Assembly: GCA_023954095.1 (NCBI GenBank)
Contig: JAMLIQ010000023.1
Coordinates: 1-38,445, forward strand
Direction of reading: 5' to 3'
Source of the DNA: Burkholderiaceae bacterium
Lineage (GTDB): Bacteria; Pseudomonadota; Gammaproteobacteria; Burkholderiales; Burkholderiaceae_C
Length of the DNA: 38,445 nt
Made by a program: the position numbers and the translations under genes. Below the pieces are notes generated by a model, which saw only the letters and a program-made list of their open reading frames with translations, searched no databases and was not told the DNA's origin. This document shows positions 8,746 to 16,650 of the stretch, piece after piece; position 1 is the stretch's first letter; every line of letters begins with the position of its first letter.

Positions 8746-9729
8746 ATGCGTGCCGATGTGTTTCTGGTAGAGAACGGCCTGGCCAGCACCCGCTCGCAGG
8801 CCCAGCGCCTGATTGCCAGCGGGGTGCAGTGGCGCCTGGGCGCGTCTGCGCCCTGGCATCGCGTGGCCAAGAACGGGGATGACATCCCCGCCGGGGCCGA
8901 AGCGCACCTGCTGGACGAGGCCGAGGCGCGTTTTGTCTCGCGCGGCGGACTCAAGCTCGAAGGTGCCTTGCGGCACACCGGCCTGCGGGTGCAGGGCATG
9001 CAATGCCTGGACGTGGGCCAGTCCACCGGGGGGTTTACGCACTGCCTGCTGGAACAGGGTGCGCGCCAGGTCGTGGGTGTGGATGTGGGCCAAGACCAGC
9101 TGCATGCGCAACTGCGCCAGGATGCCCGTGTGGTGTGCCTTGAGGGGTTGAATGCGCGCACGCTGACGCCTTCGTCCCTGCAGGAGGCCTGGGAGGCCGC
9201 AGGAGTCGAGACGGAAGAGCCGCCGGTGCAGGACGACACTCCGCCTGAAAACCCCTACCGCTGGATGTCTGGGGACGGCGAAGTGTCCGATTACGACGAC
9301 AGCGACGATGTGCGTGATGAGGAGGTCGAGGCCGAGCTTGCCCGCAACGCCGTCCCGCAGGCGGTAGCGGCGGCAGGCGCACCCCGCCGCCAGGCTGCCC
9401 TGGCGAAACATCCCCTGGAGCCCGTGTTCGACCTGATCACAGGCGACCTGTCCTTCATCTCGCTCACGCTGGTGTTGCCTGCGCTGGTGCCGCTGCTGGC
9501 CCCGGGCGGCCAGTTGCTGATGCTGGTCAAGCCGCAGTTTGAACTGCAGCCGGGCCAGGTGGGCAAGGGCGGTGTCGTGCGGGATGCCGCACTGTACGCC
9601 GTGGTGGAACAGCGCATCCGCGCATGCTGTGCCGGCCTGGGCTTGGCGGTGCAGGACTGGTTTGACAGCCCGATCACCGGCGGTGACGGCAACCGTGAAT
9701 TTTTTGTTTCTGCAAGGAGGGCCGCATGA
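8746..9729 (+). CDS. TlyA/FtsJ-like rRNA methyltransferase with an acidic insertion
   Basis: This is a TlyA (hemolysin A) family SAM-dependent ribose-2'-O methyltransferase, presumably acting on rRNA. An N-terminal S4 RNA-binding domain (MRADVFLVENGLASTRSQAQ) is followed by SRGGLKLEGAL, the SAM-binding CLDVGQSTGGFT, and late motifs DLITGDLSFISLTLVLPAL and LVKPQFEL. The protein is 327 residues, compared with about 250-270 usually. The excess is an acidic low-complexity insertion at about residues 155-225, rich in Asp/Glu (for example DYDDSDDVRDEEVEAE), placed between the Rossmann half-domains. The ATG lacks a Shine-Dalgarno sequence and abuts the repeat. Its 3' end overlaps metF by ATGA. As a SAM consumer it fits beside ahcY. 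Confidence 0.85.
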   Translation: MRADVFLVENGLASTRSQAQRLIASGVQWRLGASAPWHRVAKNGDDIPAGAEAHLLDEAEARFVSRGGLKLEGALRHTGLRVQGMQCLDVGQSTGGFTHCLLEQGARQVVGVDVGQDQLHAQLRQDARVVCLEGLNARTLTPSSLQEAWEAAGVETEEPPVQDDTPPENPYRWMSGDGEVSDYDDSDDVRDEEVEAELARNAVPQAVAAAGAPRRQAALAKHPLEPVFDLITGDLSFISLTLVLPALVPLLAPGGQLLMLVKPQFELQPGQVGKGGVVRDAALYAVVEQRIRACCAGLGLAVQDWFDSPITGGDGNREFFVSARRAA

Positions 9730-10589
9730 CCGCCGCCAACGCACCGACTGCCGGTTTGCCGGTGAGCCTGGAATTCTTCCCGCCCAAGACTCCCGAGGGC
9801 GCCGAAAAGCTGCGCGCTGTGCGCCAGCAGCTCTATGCGCTGCGGCCCCAGTTCTGCTCGGTCACGTACGGCGCGGGGGGCTCCACCCAGCAAGGCACCT
9901 TTGACACCGTGCGCGCCATTTTGCAGGAGGGGGTGGATGCAGCGTCCCACTTCTCCTGCATCGGGGCTACGCGCGCATCGGTGCGTGAGCAACTGGCAGC
10001 GCTCAAAGCGATGGGCGTGCGGCGCCTGGTGGCGTTGCGGGGCGACTTGCCCAGCGGCTACGGCATGGGCGGCGAGTTCCATTACGCCAGCGACCTGGTC
10101 GCCTTCATCCGGGCTGAAACCGGGCGTGACTTCCACATCGAAGTGGCCGCCTACCCGGAAGTGCACCCGCAGGCCCGCTCACCGGAGGCCGATCTCAAGG
10201 CCTATGCCGCCAAGGTGCAGGCGGGTGCTGACTCGGCCATCACGCAGTATTTCTACAGCAGCGATGCCTATGGGCGCTTCGTGGACGAGGCGCGGCGCCT
10301 GGGAGCCGATGTGCCCGTGGTGCCTGGCATCATGCCTATCACCAGCTCGACGCAGCTCCTGCGGTTTTCCGACGCCTGCGGCGCCGAGATTCCGCGCTGG
10401 GTGCGTCTGCGCCTGCAGGGCTTTGGCGACGATGTGGCCTCCATCCGTGCCTTTGGACTGGACGTGGTCACGGCTTTGTGCGAGCGCTTGCGTGCCGAAG
10501 GCGCGCCCGCCTTGCACTTCTACACCATGAACCAGAGTGCCGCAACGCTGGAAATCGGCCGCCGCCTGGGCTTGCAGGCCCGCGAATGA
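9726..10589 (+). CDS. metF: Methylenetetrahydrofolate reductase [NAD(P)H]
   Basis: The 287-residue flavoprotein reduces 5,10-methylene-THF to 5-methyl-THF, the methyl donor for homocysteine remethylation to methionine. The TIM-barrel start VSLEFFPPKTPEGAEKL, CSVTYGAGGST, the RLVALRGDLP segment, EVHPQA, ADSAITQYFY and the VPGIMPI strand are all canonical. The length is typical of bacterial MetF. It starts within the tlyA stop codon (ATGA), with AAGGAGG a few bases upstream, so it is translationally coupled. Together with ahcY it regenerates methionine from SAH, under the shared SAH riboswitch. Confidence 0.96.
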   Translation: MTAANAPTAGLPVSLEFFPPKTPEGAEKLRAVRQQLYALRPQFCSVTYGAGGSTQQGTFDTVRAILQEGVDAASHFSCIGATRASVREQLAALKAMGVRRLVALRGDLPSGYGMGGEFHYASDLVAFIRAETGRDFHIEVAAYPEVHPQARSPEADLKAYAAKVQAGADSAITQYFYSSDAYGRFVDEARRLGADVPVVPGIMPITSSTQLLRFSDACGAEIPRWVRLRLQGFGDDVASIRAFGLDVVTALCERLRAEGAPALHFYTMNQSAATLEIGRRLGLQARE

Positions 10590-10625
10590 CGGTAACATTT
10601 CGTTTTTGATTTTTGTGACGTACCG

Positions 10626-11231
10626 ATGAAGCTCGTTCATGCCTTGTTGCTGCTGGCTTGCGGTGGCCTGGCAGCGCCTGGCGCCAGCGCCCAGACGCGC
10701 TACCACTGCAGAGATTCTGACGGCGATTCCTTTGTGCTGTCCCGGCCTTGCCCTGCCAACACCCGGACCACAGCGGCCGTTGCCGGGCCGGTGTCCTCGT
10801 CGTCCTATGGTCGCAGTTCGTCCACGCCGGTGCGGGTGCCTGCCGAGGAGCCGGAACACTACCAGTACATGAGTGCACGCTGCCGTTCGCTCGACAGCGG
10901 GATCCGTTCCGCCTATTCGCGCGGCATCAAGCCCGATGTGGTGGAAGGCATGCGGCGTGAATACAAGCGCGACTGCCGGGACCAGGAGCAAGAGGCATAC
11001 TCGCAACTCTCGAGCGAACGGCGTGACCTGAGAAAGCAGCGCCGCGAGGAAGAAAAGTCTGCCCAGCTTGCCGAGCAGAGCCAGCGCGAGCAGGAGCAGC
11101 GCTTCCTGCAGCAGTGCGCAGAGTCGCGCCGCATCATCGCGGCCAAGCGCGCCCGCACCGACCTCACCGAAGGCGAGCGCAATGAACTCAGCCGCTTTGA
11201 GGACGCTTTTCTCGCACGCTGCAAGCGTTGA
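10626..11231 (+). CDS. Secreted DUF4124-like protein with charged C-terminal helix
   Basis: Function unknown. The 201-residue product opens with a clear signal peptide (MKLVHALLLLACGGLAAPG, cleavage probably after ASA near residue 22). The mature N-terminus, RYHCRDSDGDSFVLSRPCP, resembles the DUF4124 pattern of an aromatic, paired Cys and a final RPCP. A Ser-rich linker leads to a long highly charged helix (about residues 100-200, many Arg/Glu/Gln) with scattered Cys that could form disulphides in the periplasm. It follows metF by 36 bp and precedes a hairpin shared with convergent rlmJ. Confidence 0.7.
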   Translation: MKLVHALLLLACGGLAAPGASAQTRYHCRDSDGDSFVLSRPCPANTRTTAAVAGPVSSSSYGRSSSTPVRVPAEEPEHYQYMSARCRSLDSGIRSAYSRGIKPDVVEGMRREYKRDCRDQEQEAYSQLSSERRDLRKQRREEEKSAQLAEQSQREQEQRFLQQCAESRRIIAAKRARTDLTEGERNELSRFEDAFLARCKR

Positions 11232-11263
11232 TCGACGGGGCCCTGCCGACGAGGCAGATCAAC
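11227..11263. terminator. Possible bidirectional terminator hairpin between convergent genes
   Basis: GTTGATC (11227-11233) pairs with GATCAAC (11257-11263), enclosing a second stem CTGCC/GGCAG (11243-11247 with 11253-11257). The outer stem includes the stop codons of both convergent genes. The inner and outer stems share one base, and there is no T-run on either side, so intrinsic termination is uncertain. Confidence 0.35.
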
Positions 11264-12152
11264 TGCCCGATTCCAGGGTATGGCTTGCGTTGCGGTCCTG
11301 ACCCAATCGCTCGACCATCTGCGGCAGCGCCTGCTGCAGTCCGGCTTTCAGGGTGTGGGGCGGGTTGATGAGAAACATGCCGCTCGCGGGCAGACCCGGG
11401 CGCCGGGTCTCGCCCTGGGCTCTTTCGGTGATCTTGCTGGATTTCACCGTCAGCGTGGCGTGCAGCCAGCCCTTGCCCGTCTTCTGGGCCATGGTCTTGA
11501 GCCGACGGGGAAGATCGTGGGCCTCGGGGCGCGGAATGATGGGGTACCAAACCGCGTAAGTCCCAGTGGCAAAGCGCTTGAGCCCGTCCTGCACCATGTC
11601 CAGCACTTTTGCGTAGTCGCTCTTGATTTCATAGCTGGGATCGCACAACAGCAAAGCGCGGCGGGCTGGTGGAGGCAAGAATTTCTTGACGCCCTCAAAG
11701 CCATCCTCGTGCAGCACGGCCACCTGGCGGCCCGCATTGAGCTGGGCCACGTTGCCCGCCAGGGCGCGCAGATCGGTGGGATGCAGTTCAAACAGCTTGA
11801 GCTTGTCGTGTGCCCGCAGCAGGCGCTGGATGATGAAGGGGGAGCCCGGATAGACCCGGGTGCTGGCGCCCTGGTTGAAGGCGCGCACCATGTCCACATA
11901 AGCCTGCAGCAAAGGCGCCAGAGCTGCGCTGGGCGCACCGGTCGCCGTCAGGCGCAGGATGCCCTCGCCAGCCTCGCCGCTGGTGCGGGCGTAGTCGCCG
12001 TCCAGCCGGTACAGCCCGGCGCCGGCATGCGTGTCCAGCACGGTCAGGGCGGCGTCCTTCTCGGTGAGGTATTGCAGGGCGGCAATCAGCACGGTGTGCT
12101 TGAGCACGTCGGCGTGGTTGCCTGCATGGAAGGCGTGGCGGTAACTGAACAT
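11259..12152 (-). CDS. rlmJ: 23S rRNA (adenine-2030-N6)-methyltransferase
   Basis: The 297-residue SAM-dependent enzyme methylates A2030 of 23S rRNA. It begins with the family hallmark MFSYRHAFHAGNHADVLKH, followed by DTHAGAGLYRL (SAM binding), the YPGSP segment, FELHP, and the catalytic DPSY form of the N6-adenine (D/N)PP(Y/F) motif in LCDPSYEIK. The C-terminal SGMFLINPPHTL is also typical. Length is slightly above the E. coli protein. The frame is open to 12428, but the ATG at 12152 gives exactly the conserved N-terminus. It is divergent from the kinase gene across a 221-bp gap. Confidence 0.95.
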   Translation of the reverse strand: MFSYRHAFHAGNHADVLKHTVLIAALQYLTEKDAALTVLDTHAGAGLYRLDGDYARTSGEAGEGILRLTATGAPSAALAPLLQAYVDMVRAFNQGASTRVYPGSPFIIQRLLRAHDKLKLFELHPTDLRALAGNVAQLNAGRQVAVLHEDGFEGVKKFLPPPARRALLLCDPSYEIKSDYAKVLDMVQDGLKRFATGTYAVWYPIIPRPEAHDLPRRLKTMAQKTGKGWLHATLTVKSSKITERAQGETRRPGLPASGMFLINPPHTLKAGLQQALPQMVERLGQDRNASHTLESGS

Positions 12153-12373
12153 GCCCCAATGGTAACCATGCCCGGGTGGCTTTCCTTTGCCCTGAGGCCG
12201 GGATGTCCCTGTGGGGGGGAGGTCCGGGCAGGGGCACAATCGGCACAATTTCGCAGGTATTGACGTTTTTTTGCCGCCAAGATGCGTTTTGTTGCCTCTG
12301 ATGGGTTTCCGTGGAGTGATGATTGCGCCTCCGCCATCCTCCTGGGCGCCCTCTGCCTCTCGTACCTTCTGCC
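12153..12373. promoter_or_regulatory. Divergent rlmJ / kinase intergenic region
   Basis: This 221-bp gap carries no gene. It contains a TTGACG hexamer near 12259 that could be a plus-strand -35, but no good -10 follows. The octamer GGCACAAT occurs twice in tandem (12233-12240 and 12242-12249) separated by one base. Confidence 0.25.
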
Positions 12374-14308
12374 ATGAATGACCGTTCCAATCTTGCGCCT
12401 GCTCCAGGAGCGCTCCATGTCGATGCACTGTCCGTGGGCACGCGCCTGGGCGAATTCGAGATCCTCGCGCTGCTGGGGGTGGGAGGGTTCGGCATGGTCT
12501 ACCGGGCGTTCGATCATTCGTTGCACCGGGCCGTCGCCATCAAGGAATTCATGCCGGCGGCACTGGCCGCCCGCACGGACGATGGCTCCCTGCTCACACG
12601 CTCACCCGCGGACCAGGCCGCGTTCATGGCGGGATTGAAGTCCTTTGTGGGCGAGGCGCGCCTGCTGGCGCAGTTCGATCATCCCTCGCTCGTCAAGGTG
12701 TTTCGGTTCTGGGAGGCCAACAACACCGCTTACATGGTCATGCCTCTGTATACCGGCATGACCTTCAAGCAGGCACGCGCGCAAATGCGCACCCCGCCGC
12801 CCGAGGCCTGGCTGCGCAAGATGCTGTGGTGCGTGCTGGGCGCGTTGCGGGTGCTGCACAGCGGGCAGACCCTGCACCGCGATGTATCGCCCGACAACCT
12901 TTTCCTGCAGGATATCGGGCCTCCTGTGCTGCTTGATCTGGGTGCGGCGCGCCATGCCATCAATGATCGGGACCACAAGCACACGGCGGTCCTGAAAGTG
13001 AACTATGCGCCGATCGAGCAATACGCCGATGGTGATACCGAACTGACCCAAGGCCCCTGGAGCGATCTGTATTCTCTGGCCGCCGTGGTGCACGGCTGCC
13101 TGTGCAACGATACGCCGCTGCCTTCCACCCTGCGCTCGATCCGGGACCGGATGGTGCCGTTTGCGCGCGTGGCCAAGACGGTGCACCGCCAGTTCGGGCA
13201 AGCGTATTCGCCGGCTTTCGTGGCGGCCATCTCCCAGTCTCTGGCGCTCAATCCCCAGGACCGCCCGCAAAGCATTGACGCCTTTCTGCAGATCATGGAG
13301 ATGACGACGCCGCCCGAGGGGGTCGATCATTTCGATTTCCGTGCCGACCTGGGTGACATCTGGGTTGAACCCACTGACCAGCCAGGCCCGGGGCAGGTGG
13401 TGCCGACGGTGGATGTGACGTCCGAGATGAAGGAAAGGCTCCGGCAATCATCCTCCCCTCCGCCTGCGGCCCCTGCTGCCGTGGTCGTGACTCCTCCGGT
13501 GTCCGCCGACACCCCCAAGGGGCAGAGCCGGGAGCCGCAGTCCGTCGTATCCGATGCCGCAGATACCGTGTTCCTGGACGCGGGCGATACCGTGGTTCTG
13601 GAAGATGTCGCAGACAGCAGTTTTCTGGATCCTGCCCAGGCGGCGGGGCTGGAGAAGGTGCACGCCCGCAGTCCTTCGCAAAAGGCGGCGGTCCGCACGG
13701 TGAAAGACACGGGCGGCCCCAAAAACAAAGTGAAAGTGAAAGCGAAAGCGCGCCCGCTGGGCGCGGCGTGGCTGGCCGTGGCAGCTGCCTTTGTGGTGGT
13801 GGCTGCCGTAGCCGCCTATGGCTGGAGCAGCCGGGCCCCGGCGCCCGTGGACACCATCATCACGGAGCTGAAGCCCCCGGTGCAGACCTCGCAGGAAGTG
13901 GCGTCGCAGCCCATTGCCGTGGCGCCTGCCTCCGAACCTGCGCCTGCCGCCAGTGAACCCGCATTGGTGGAGGCGCCTGCGCCCGCCTTCGTGCCATCGG
14001 AGGATCCGCGTGCCGTGTCCAAGGCGCCGTCACGTTCGTCACGAGTGATCAAGGTTGCCAAAGAGCCGCCCGCGCCGGTGCCCAGTCCGATGCCGGTGAT
14101 CGAACCTGTGCCCCCCCCGCCTCCGCCTCCGCCGGTTCCCACGCCCGCCCCGCGCCCGCCTCCGCCGCTGTGTGAAAACACCAGCGTGCTGACGCGCAGC
14201 ATGTGCCTGCGTGAAGAATGCCGCAAACCGGGCAATGCCGGGCGCGCAGCCTGTGTCGAGTTCCGCAAGGCCATGGAGCCGCTGGAACGCAGCAACTTTG
14301 CCAATTGA
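12374..14308 (+). CDS. Membrane-anchored Hanks-type serine/threonine protein kinase
   Basis: The 644-residue signalling kinase has the N-terminal kinase domain in the cytosol: glycine loop GVGGFG (35-40), VAIKEF with Lys57, catalytic loop HRDVSPDN (168-175, Asp170 and Asn175), and metal-binding DLG in place of DFG (Asp188). A linker rich in Asp/Val follows, then one membrane helix at about 462-485. The extracytoplasmic part is Pro/Ala-rich with a polyproline run, ending in a short Cys-containing domain (CENTSVLTRSMCLREECRK) that could be a disulphide-bonded cap. No PASTA repeats are present. The ATG at 12374 precedes the first conserved strand; the frame is open from 12323. The LysR gene follows 13 bp downstream. 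Confidence 0.88.
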   Translation: MNDRSNLAPAPGALHVDALSVGTRLGEFEILALLGVGGFGMVYRAFDHSLHRAVAIKEFMPAALAARTDDGSLLTRSPADQAAFMAGLKSFVGEARLLAQFDHPSLVKVFRFWEANNTAYMVMPLYTGMTFKQARAQMRTPPPEAWLRKMLWCVLGALRVLHSGQTLHRDVSPDNLFLQDIGPPVLLDLGAARHAINDRDHKHTAVLKVNYAPIEQYADGDTELTQGPWSDLYSLAAVVHGCLCNDTPLPSTLRSIRDRMVPFARVAKTVHRQFGQAYSPAFVAAISQSLALNPQDRPQSIDAFLQIMEMTTPPEGVDHFDFRADLGDIWVEPTDQPGPGQVVPTVDVTSEMKERLRQSSSPPPAAPAAVVVTPPVSADTPKGQSREPQSVVSDAADTVFLDAGDTVVLEDVADSSFLDPAQAAGLEKVHARSPSQKAAVRTVKDTGGPKNKVKVKAKARPLGAAWLAVAAAFVVVAAVAAYGWSSRAPAPVDTIITELKPPVQTSQEVASQPIAVAPASEPAPAASEPALVEAPAPAFVPSEDPRAVSKAPSRSSRVIKVAKEPPAPVPSPMPVIEPVPPPPPPPPVPTPAPRPPPPLCENTSVLTRSMCLREECRKPGNAGRAACVEFRKAMEPLERSNFAN

Positions 14309-14321
14309 ACGCCCGCCCTCG

Positions 14322-15299
14322 ATGCGCCTGCGCCATATTGAAGTCTTCAATGCGGTGATGGTCACCGGCAGCGTCAGCGGTGCTGCGCGCTTGATCAACA
14401 TCACCCAGCCAGCGGTGAGCCGCACCCTCAAGCACGCTGAACTGCAACTGGGGTTTCCGCTGTTCGAGCGCACCGGGGGGCGGCTCGTGGCCACGGCCGA
14501 GGCGCGCAGCCTGTTCCCGCTGGTAGACAAGCTATTTTCTGATCTCGACGAAGTGCGGCGCCTGGCGCAGGGGCTGCGCAAAGCCGATGGTGCCAAGGAC
14601 GTGCGGGTCCTGACGGTGCTGGCGCTGAGCTACGAGGTGTTTCCTGCGGCGGTCGAGCGATTCCGGGTGTTGCATCCTTCGGTGGTCATTCACCATGCGG
14701 CTCTGCACTCGCCCCAAATTGTGGATGCGCTGGTGTTGCAGGAGGCAGACGTCGGCTTCCTCTTCAGTGCGCCGTCCCACCCTGCACTGCAGGAGGAACG
14801 CCTGGCCAGCCAAGGCCTGGTGTGCGTGGTGCCCAAAGGCCTGCTGTCGCCAGTGCAAAGCGCGACGGGCGTACTGAGTGTGCGCGATCTGGCAGGCTTG
14901 CCCCTCATTGGGCTGGATGCCCGCGATCCTGTAGGGCGCATGCTGGCCCATGCGTTCGCGGGTGCCGATCCCGGGCTGCACCCCGTCATGGTGGTGCAGA
15001 CCTACCATGTTGCCCTGGCCTTGGCCCACCACGGGGTCGGGGTGGCGATTGTGGAAGCCTGTACTGCCCAGTCGGCCGATCACAACCGTGTGGAGGTCCT
15101 GGCGTTTGAGCCCGCAGTGCACACTTTTGTGCACGCTTTGCGGCCTTCGGCGCGGCCGCATTCGCAGTTGGTCCGCGCCTTTACCGACTGCATGCGCCAA
15201 GCGCTGGCGCATATGCCTGGGGTTCGGGCCACTCCGGTGGGCGCGGCAACCAGCGGTCAGGCACGACCGGCCGCACGCAAGGGGGCAAGCAAAGCCTGA
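14322..15299 (+). CDS. LysR family transcriptional regulator (amino-acid catabolism type)
   Basis: The 325-residue regulator has the N-terminal winged HTH MRLRHIEVFNAVMVTGSVSG, with recognition helix near TQPAVSRTL, and a periplasmic-binding-like effector domain. The N-terminus resembles the OccR/NocR-type LysR regulators of opine and amino-acid uptake. It converges on the DadA-like gene with a 43-bp tail-to-tail overlap (15257-15299), and by position probably controls the D-amino-acid dehydrogenase/aminotransferase/TRAP cluster that follows. The ATG at 14322 is 13 bp after the kinase stop; the frame is open further upstream but only within kinase sequence. Confidence 0.9.
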   Translation: MRLRHIEVFNAVMVTGSVSGAARLINITQPAVSRTLKHAELQLGFPLFERTGGRLVATAEARSLFPLVDKLFSDLDEVRRLAQGLRKADGAKDVRVLTVLALSYEVFPAAVERFRVLHPSVVIHHAALHSPQIVDALVLQEADVGFLFSAPSHPALQEERLASQGLVCVVPKGLLSPVQSATGVLSVRDLAGLPLIGLDARDPVGRMLAHAFAGADPGLHPVMVVQTYHVALALAHHGVGVAIVEACTAQSADHNRVEVLAFEPAVHTFVHALRPSARPHSQLVRAFTDCMRQALAHMPGVRATPVGAATSGQARPAARKGASKA

Positions 15300-16501
15300 G
15301 CCGTACCAAAGGCGAGCGTAAAGCCCAATGCGCCGTGGCCTGTATTGAACAGCAGATTGGCGGGTGCGTTGGGCAGGGTACCGACAATGGGCAATCCGGT
15401 GGGGGTGGCTGGCCGCAATCCAGCCCACCGGTCTACAGCGATGTAGTCGCTGGCGCGTGGAAAGACGTCGCGTCCGGCCGCCAGCAGCGTGGCAATGCGG
15501 GCATCCTTGATGCTGGCATCGTTGCCCACCAGTTCGGCCATGCCCGCGATGCGCAAGCGATCGCCCAGACGGGCAAAAACGATCTTGCGTGCCGCGTCGG
15601 TCACGCTGACCTGCGGCGCCCAAGCGTGTTTCGCTGCTGCACGTACCGTGACGCTGTAGCCCTTGAGCGGATAGACGGGCAGCCGGACTCCCAGGCCGCG
15701 GGCCAGGGGCACCGATCCCGTGGCCATCGCCAGCACGAAGGCATCGGCTTCGATGGCGCCAGCGGTACTTTGCGCGGCGCGCAGACGGACGCCGTCGGTG
15801 ACCAGGCCTGTGATTTCGGTGTCCAGAATGAACCGCACGCCCTGCACACGCAGGGAGGCTTCCAGCCCTTCGCATACCTTGAAGCAATCGGCGGCGCATT
15901 CGCTGGGGGTGTGGATGGCTCCCGCGATGCGAGGTGCCTGGGCTTCGAGGGCCGGTTCGATGGCGAGACATTGCGCTGCCGTCACGGCGTGCTGCACGCT
16001 GCCGAGCGCACGCTGCAGCAGCATTTGCCGCTGTGCCCCGGCAAATGCGGCCGCATCGGCGTAGAGCACCAGTTTGCCTGTGGCGGAAAAGTCGCAGTCC
16101 AGGCCGGTCTGCGCCATCATGGCGTCGAACCCGGTGCGGCTGTGCGCCGCCAGTGCCAGCAAAGCCTCGGTTGTGCGGCGCGACACATCGTCGCGGCAGG
16201 CCGCCAGAAACTGCAGGCCCCAGGCCCATTGCGCCGGGTCCGCCTGGATGCGCAGCTTGAGCGGCGAATCGCTCGCCAGCAGCAGCTTGGGGAGCTGACG
16301 CCAGATGGAAGCGTCGGCCAGCGGCTGCACATAGGAATAGCTCAGTTGTGCGCCATTGGCGCGGCTGGTGCCGGCGCCACTGGTGGCGCGGTCCACTACC
16401 GTGACGTCGTAGCCTTGCTGCACCAGTTCCCAGGCGCTGGCCAGGCCCACGATGCCTGCGCCCAGGACTGCAACAGAGCGGGGAGATGGTCCTTGAATCA
16501 T
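15257..16501 (-). CDS. D-amino acid dehydrogenase, DadA-like FAD oxidoreductase
   Basis: The 414-residue flavoprotein of the DAO/GlpO fold is expected to oxidise D-amino acids to 2-oxo acids, passing electrons to the respiratory chain. The FAD-binding start VAVLGAGIVGLASAWELVQQ (residues 10-29) is followed by the ADP-binding acidic residue in TVVDR, the DadA signature SRANGAQLSYSYVQPLAD, and C-terminal WAGLRPATPTGLPIVG and GHGALGFTLA. It is divergent from the class-III aminotransferase and convergent with the LysR gene. It could equally oxidise another secondary or imino amino acid, since DadA-like proteins are often mis-specified by homology alone. Confidence 0.87.
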   Translation of the reverse strand: MIQGPSPRSVAVLGAGIVGLASAWELVQQGYDVTVVDRATSGAGTSRANGAQLSYSYVQPLADASIWRQLPKLLLASDSPLKLRIQADPAQWAWGLQFLAACRDDVSRRTTEALLALAAHSRTGFDAMMAQTGLDCDFSATGKLVLYADAAAFAGAQRQMLLQRALGSVQHAVTAAQCLAIEPALEAQAPRIAGAIHTPSECAADCFKVCEGLEASLRVQGVRFILDTEITGLVTDGVRLRAAQSTAGAIEADAFVLAMATGSVPLARGLGVRLPVYPLKGYSVTVRAAAKHAWAPQVSVTDAARKIVFARLGDRLRIAGMAELVGNDASIKDARIATLLAAGRDVFPRASDYIAVDRWAGLRPATPTGLPIVGTLPNAPANLLFNTGHGALGFTLAFGTAQALLAPLRAAGRA

Positions 16502-16650
16502 GGGTCCATGCTAGGACGCGGGCGCCTGCACGTCGAATGCCAATCGGTGCACGGGCCATGTCCGCAGCTTATGGGTGCTATGAGCTTTCGTTATGGAAAG
16601 GCTATCAATCGGCATACGTGCACGGTGATCAACGCTCTAAACTTGCCCGC
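16502..16650. promoter_or_regulatory. Divergent control region of the dadA-like / aminotransferase genes
   Basis: This 149-bp gap must hold two promoters. It contains TTATGG twice at 16569 and 16591 (22 bp, about two helical turns apart) and an imperfect inverted pair AGCTTTC/GAAAGGCT (16583-16603). These are plausible sites for the nearby LysR regulator but cannot be confirmed by eye. Confidence 0.35.

Noticed and set aside
12233-12249. Tandem GGCACAAT octamers as a regulator site
   Set aside because: Only two short copies; no regulator nearby known to use this site, so chance cannot be excluded.
14532-16559. 675-codon open frame on the minus strand
   Set aside because: Overlaps the LysR and DadA-like genes in other frames and lacks domain signatures.
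16486-16650. 55-codon upstream extension of the aminotransferase
   Set aside because: It would run into the divergent DadA-like gene and cover the only promoter region; the added residues show no family motif.
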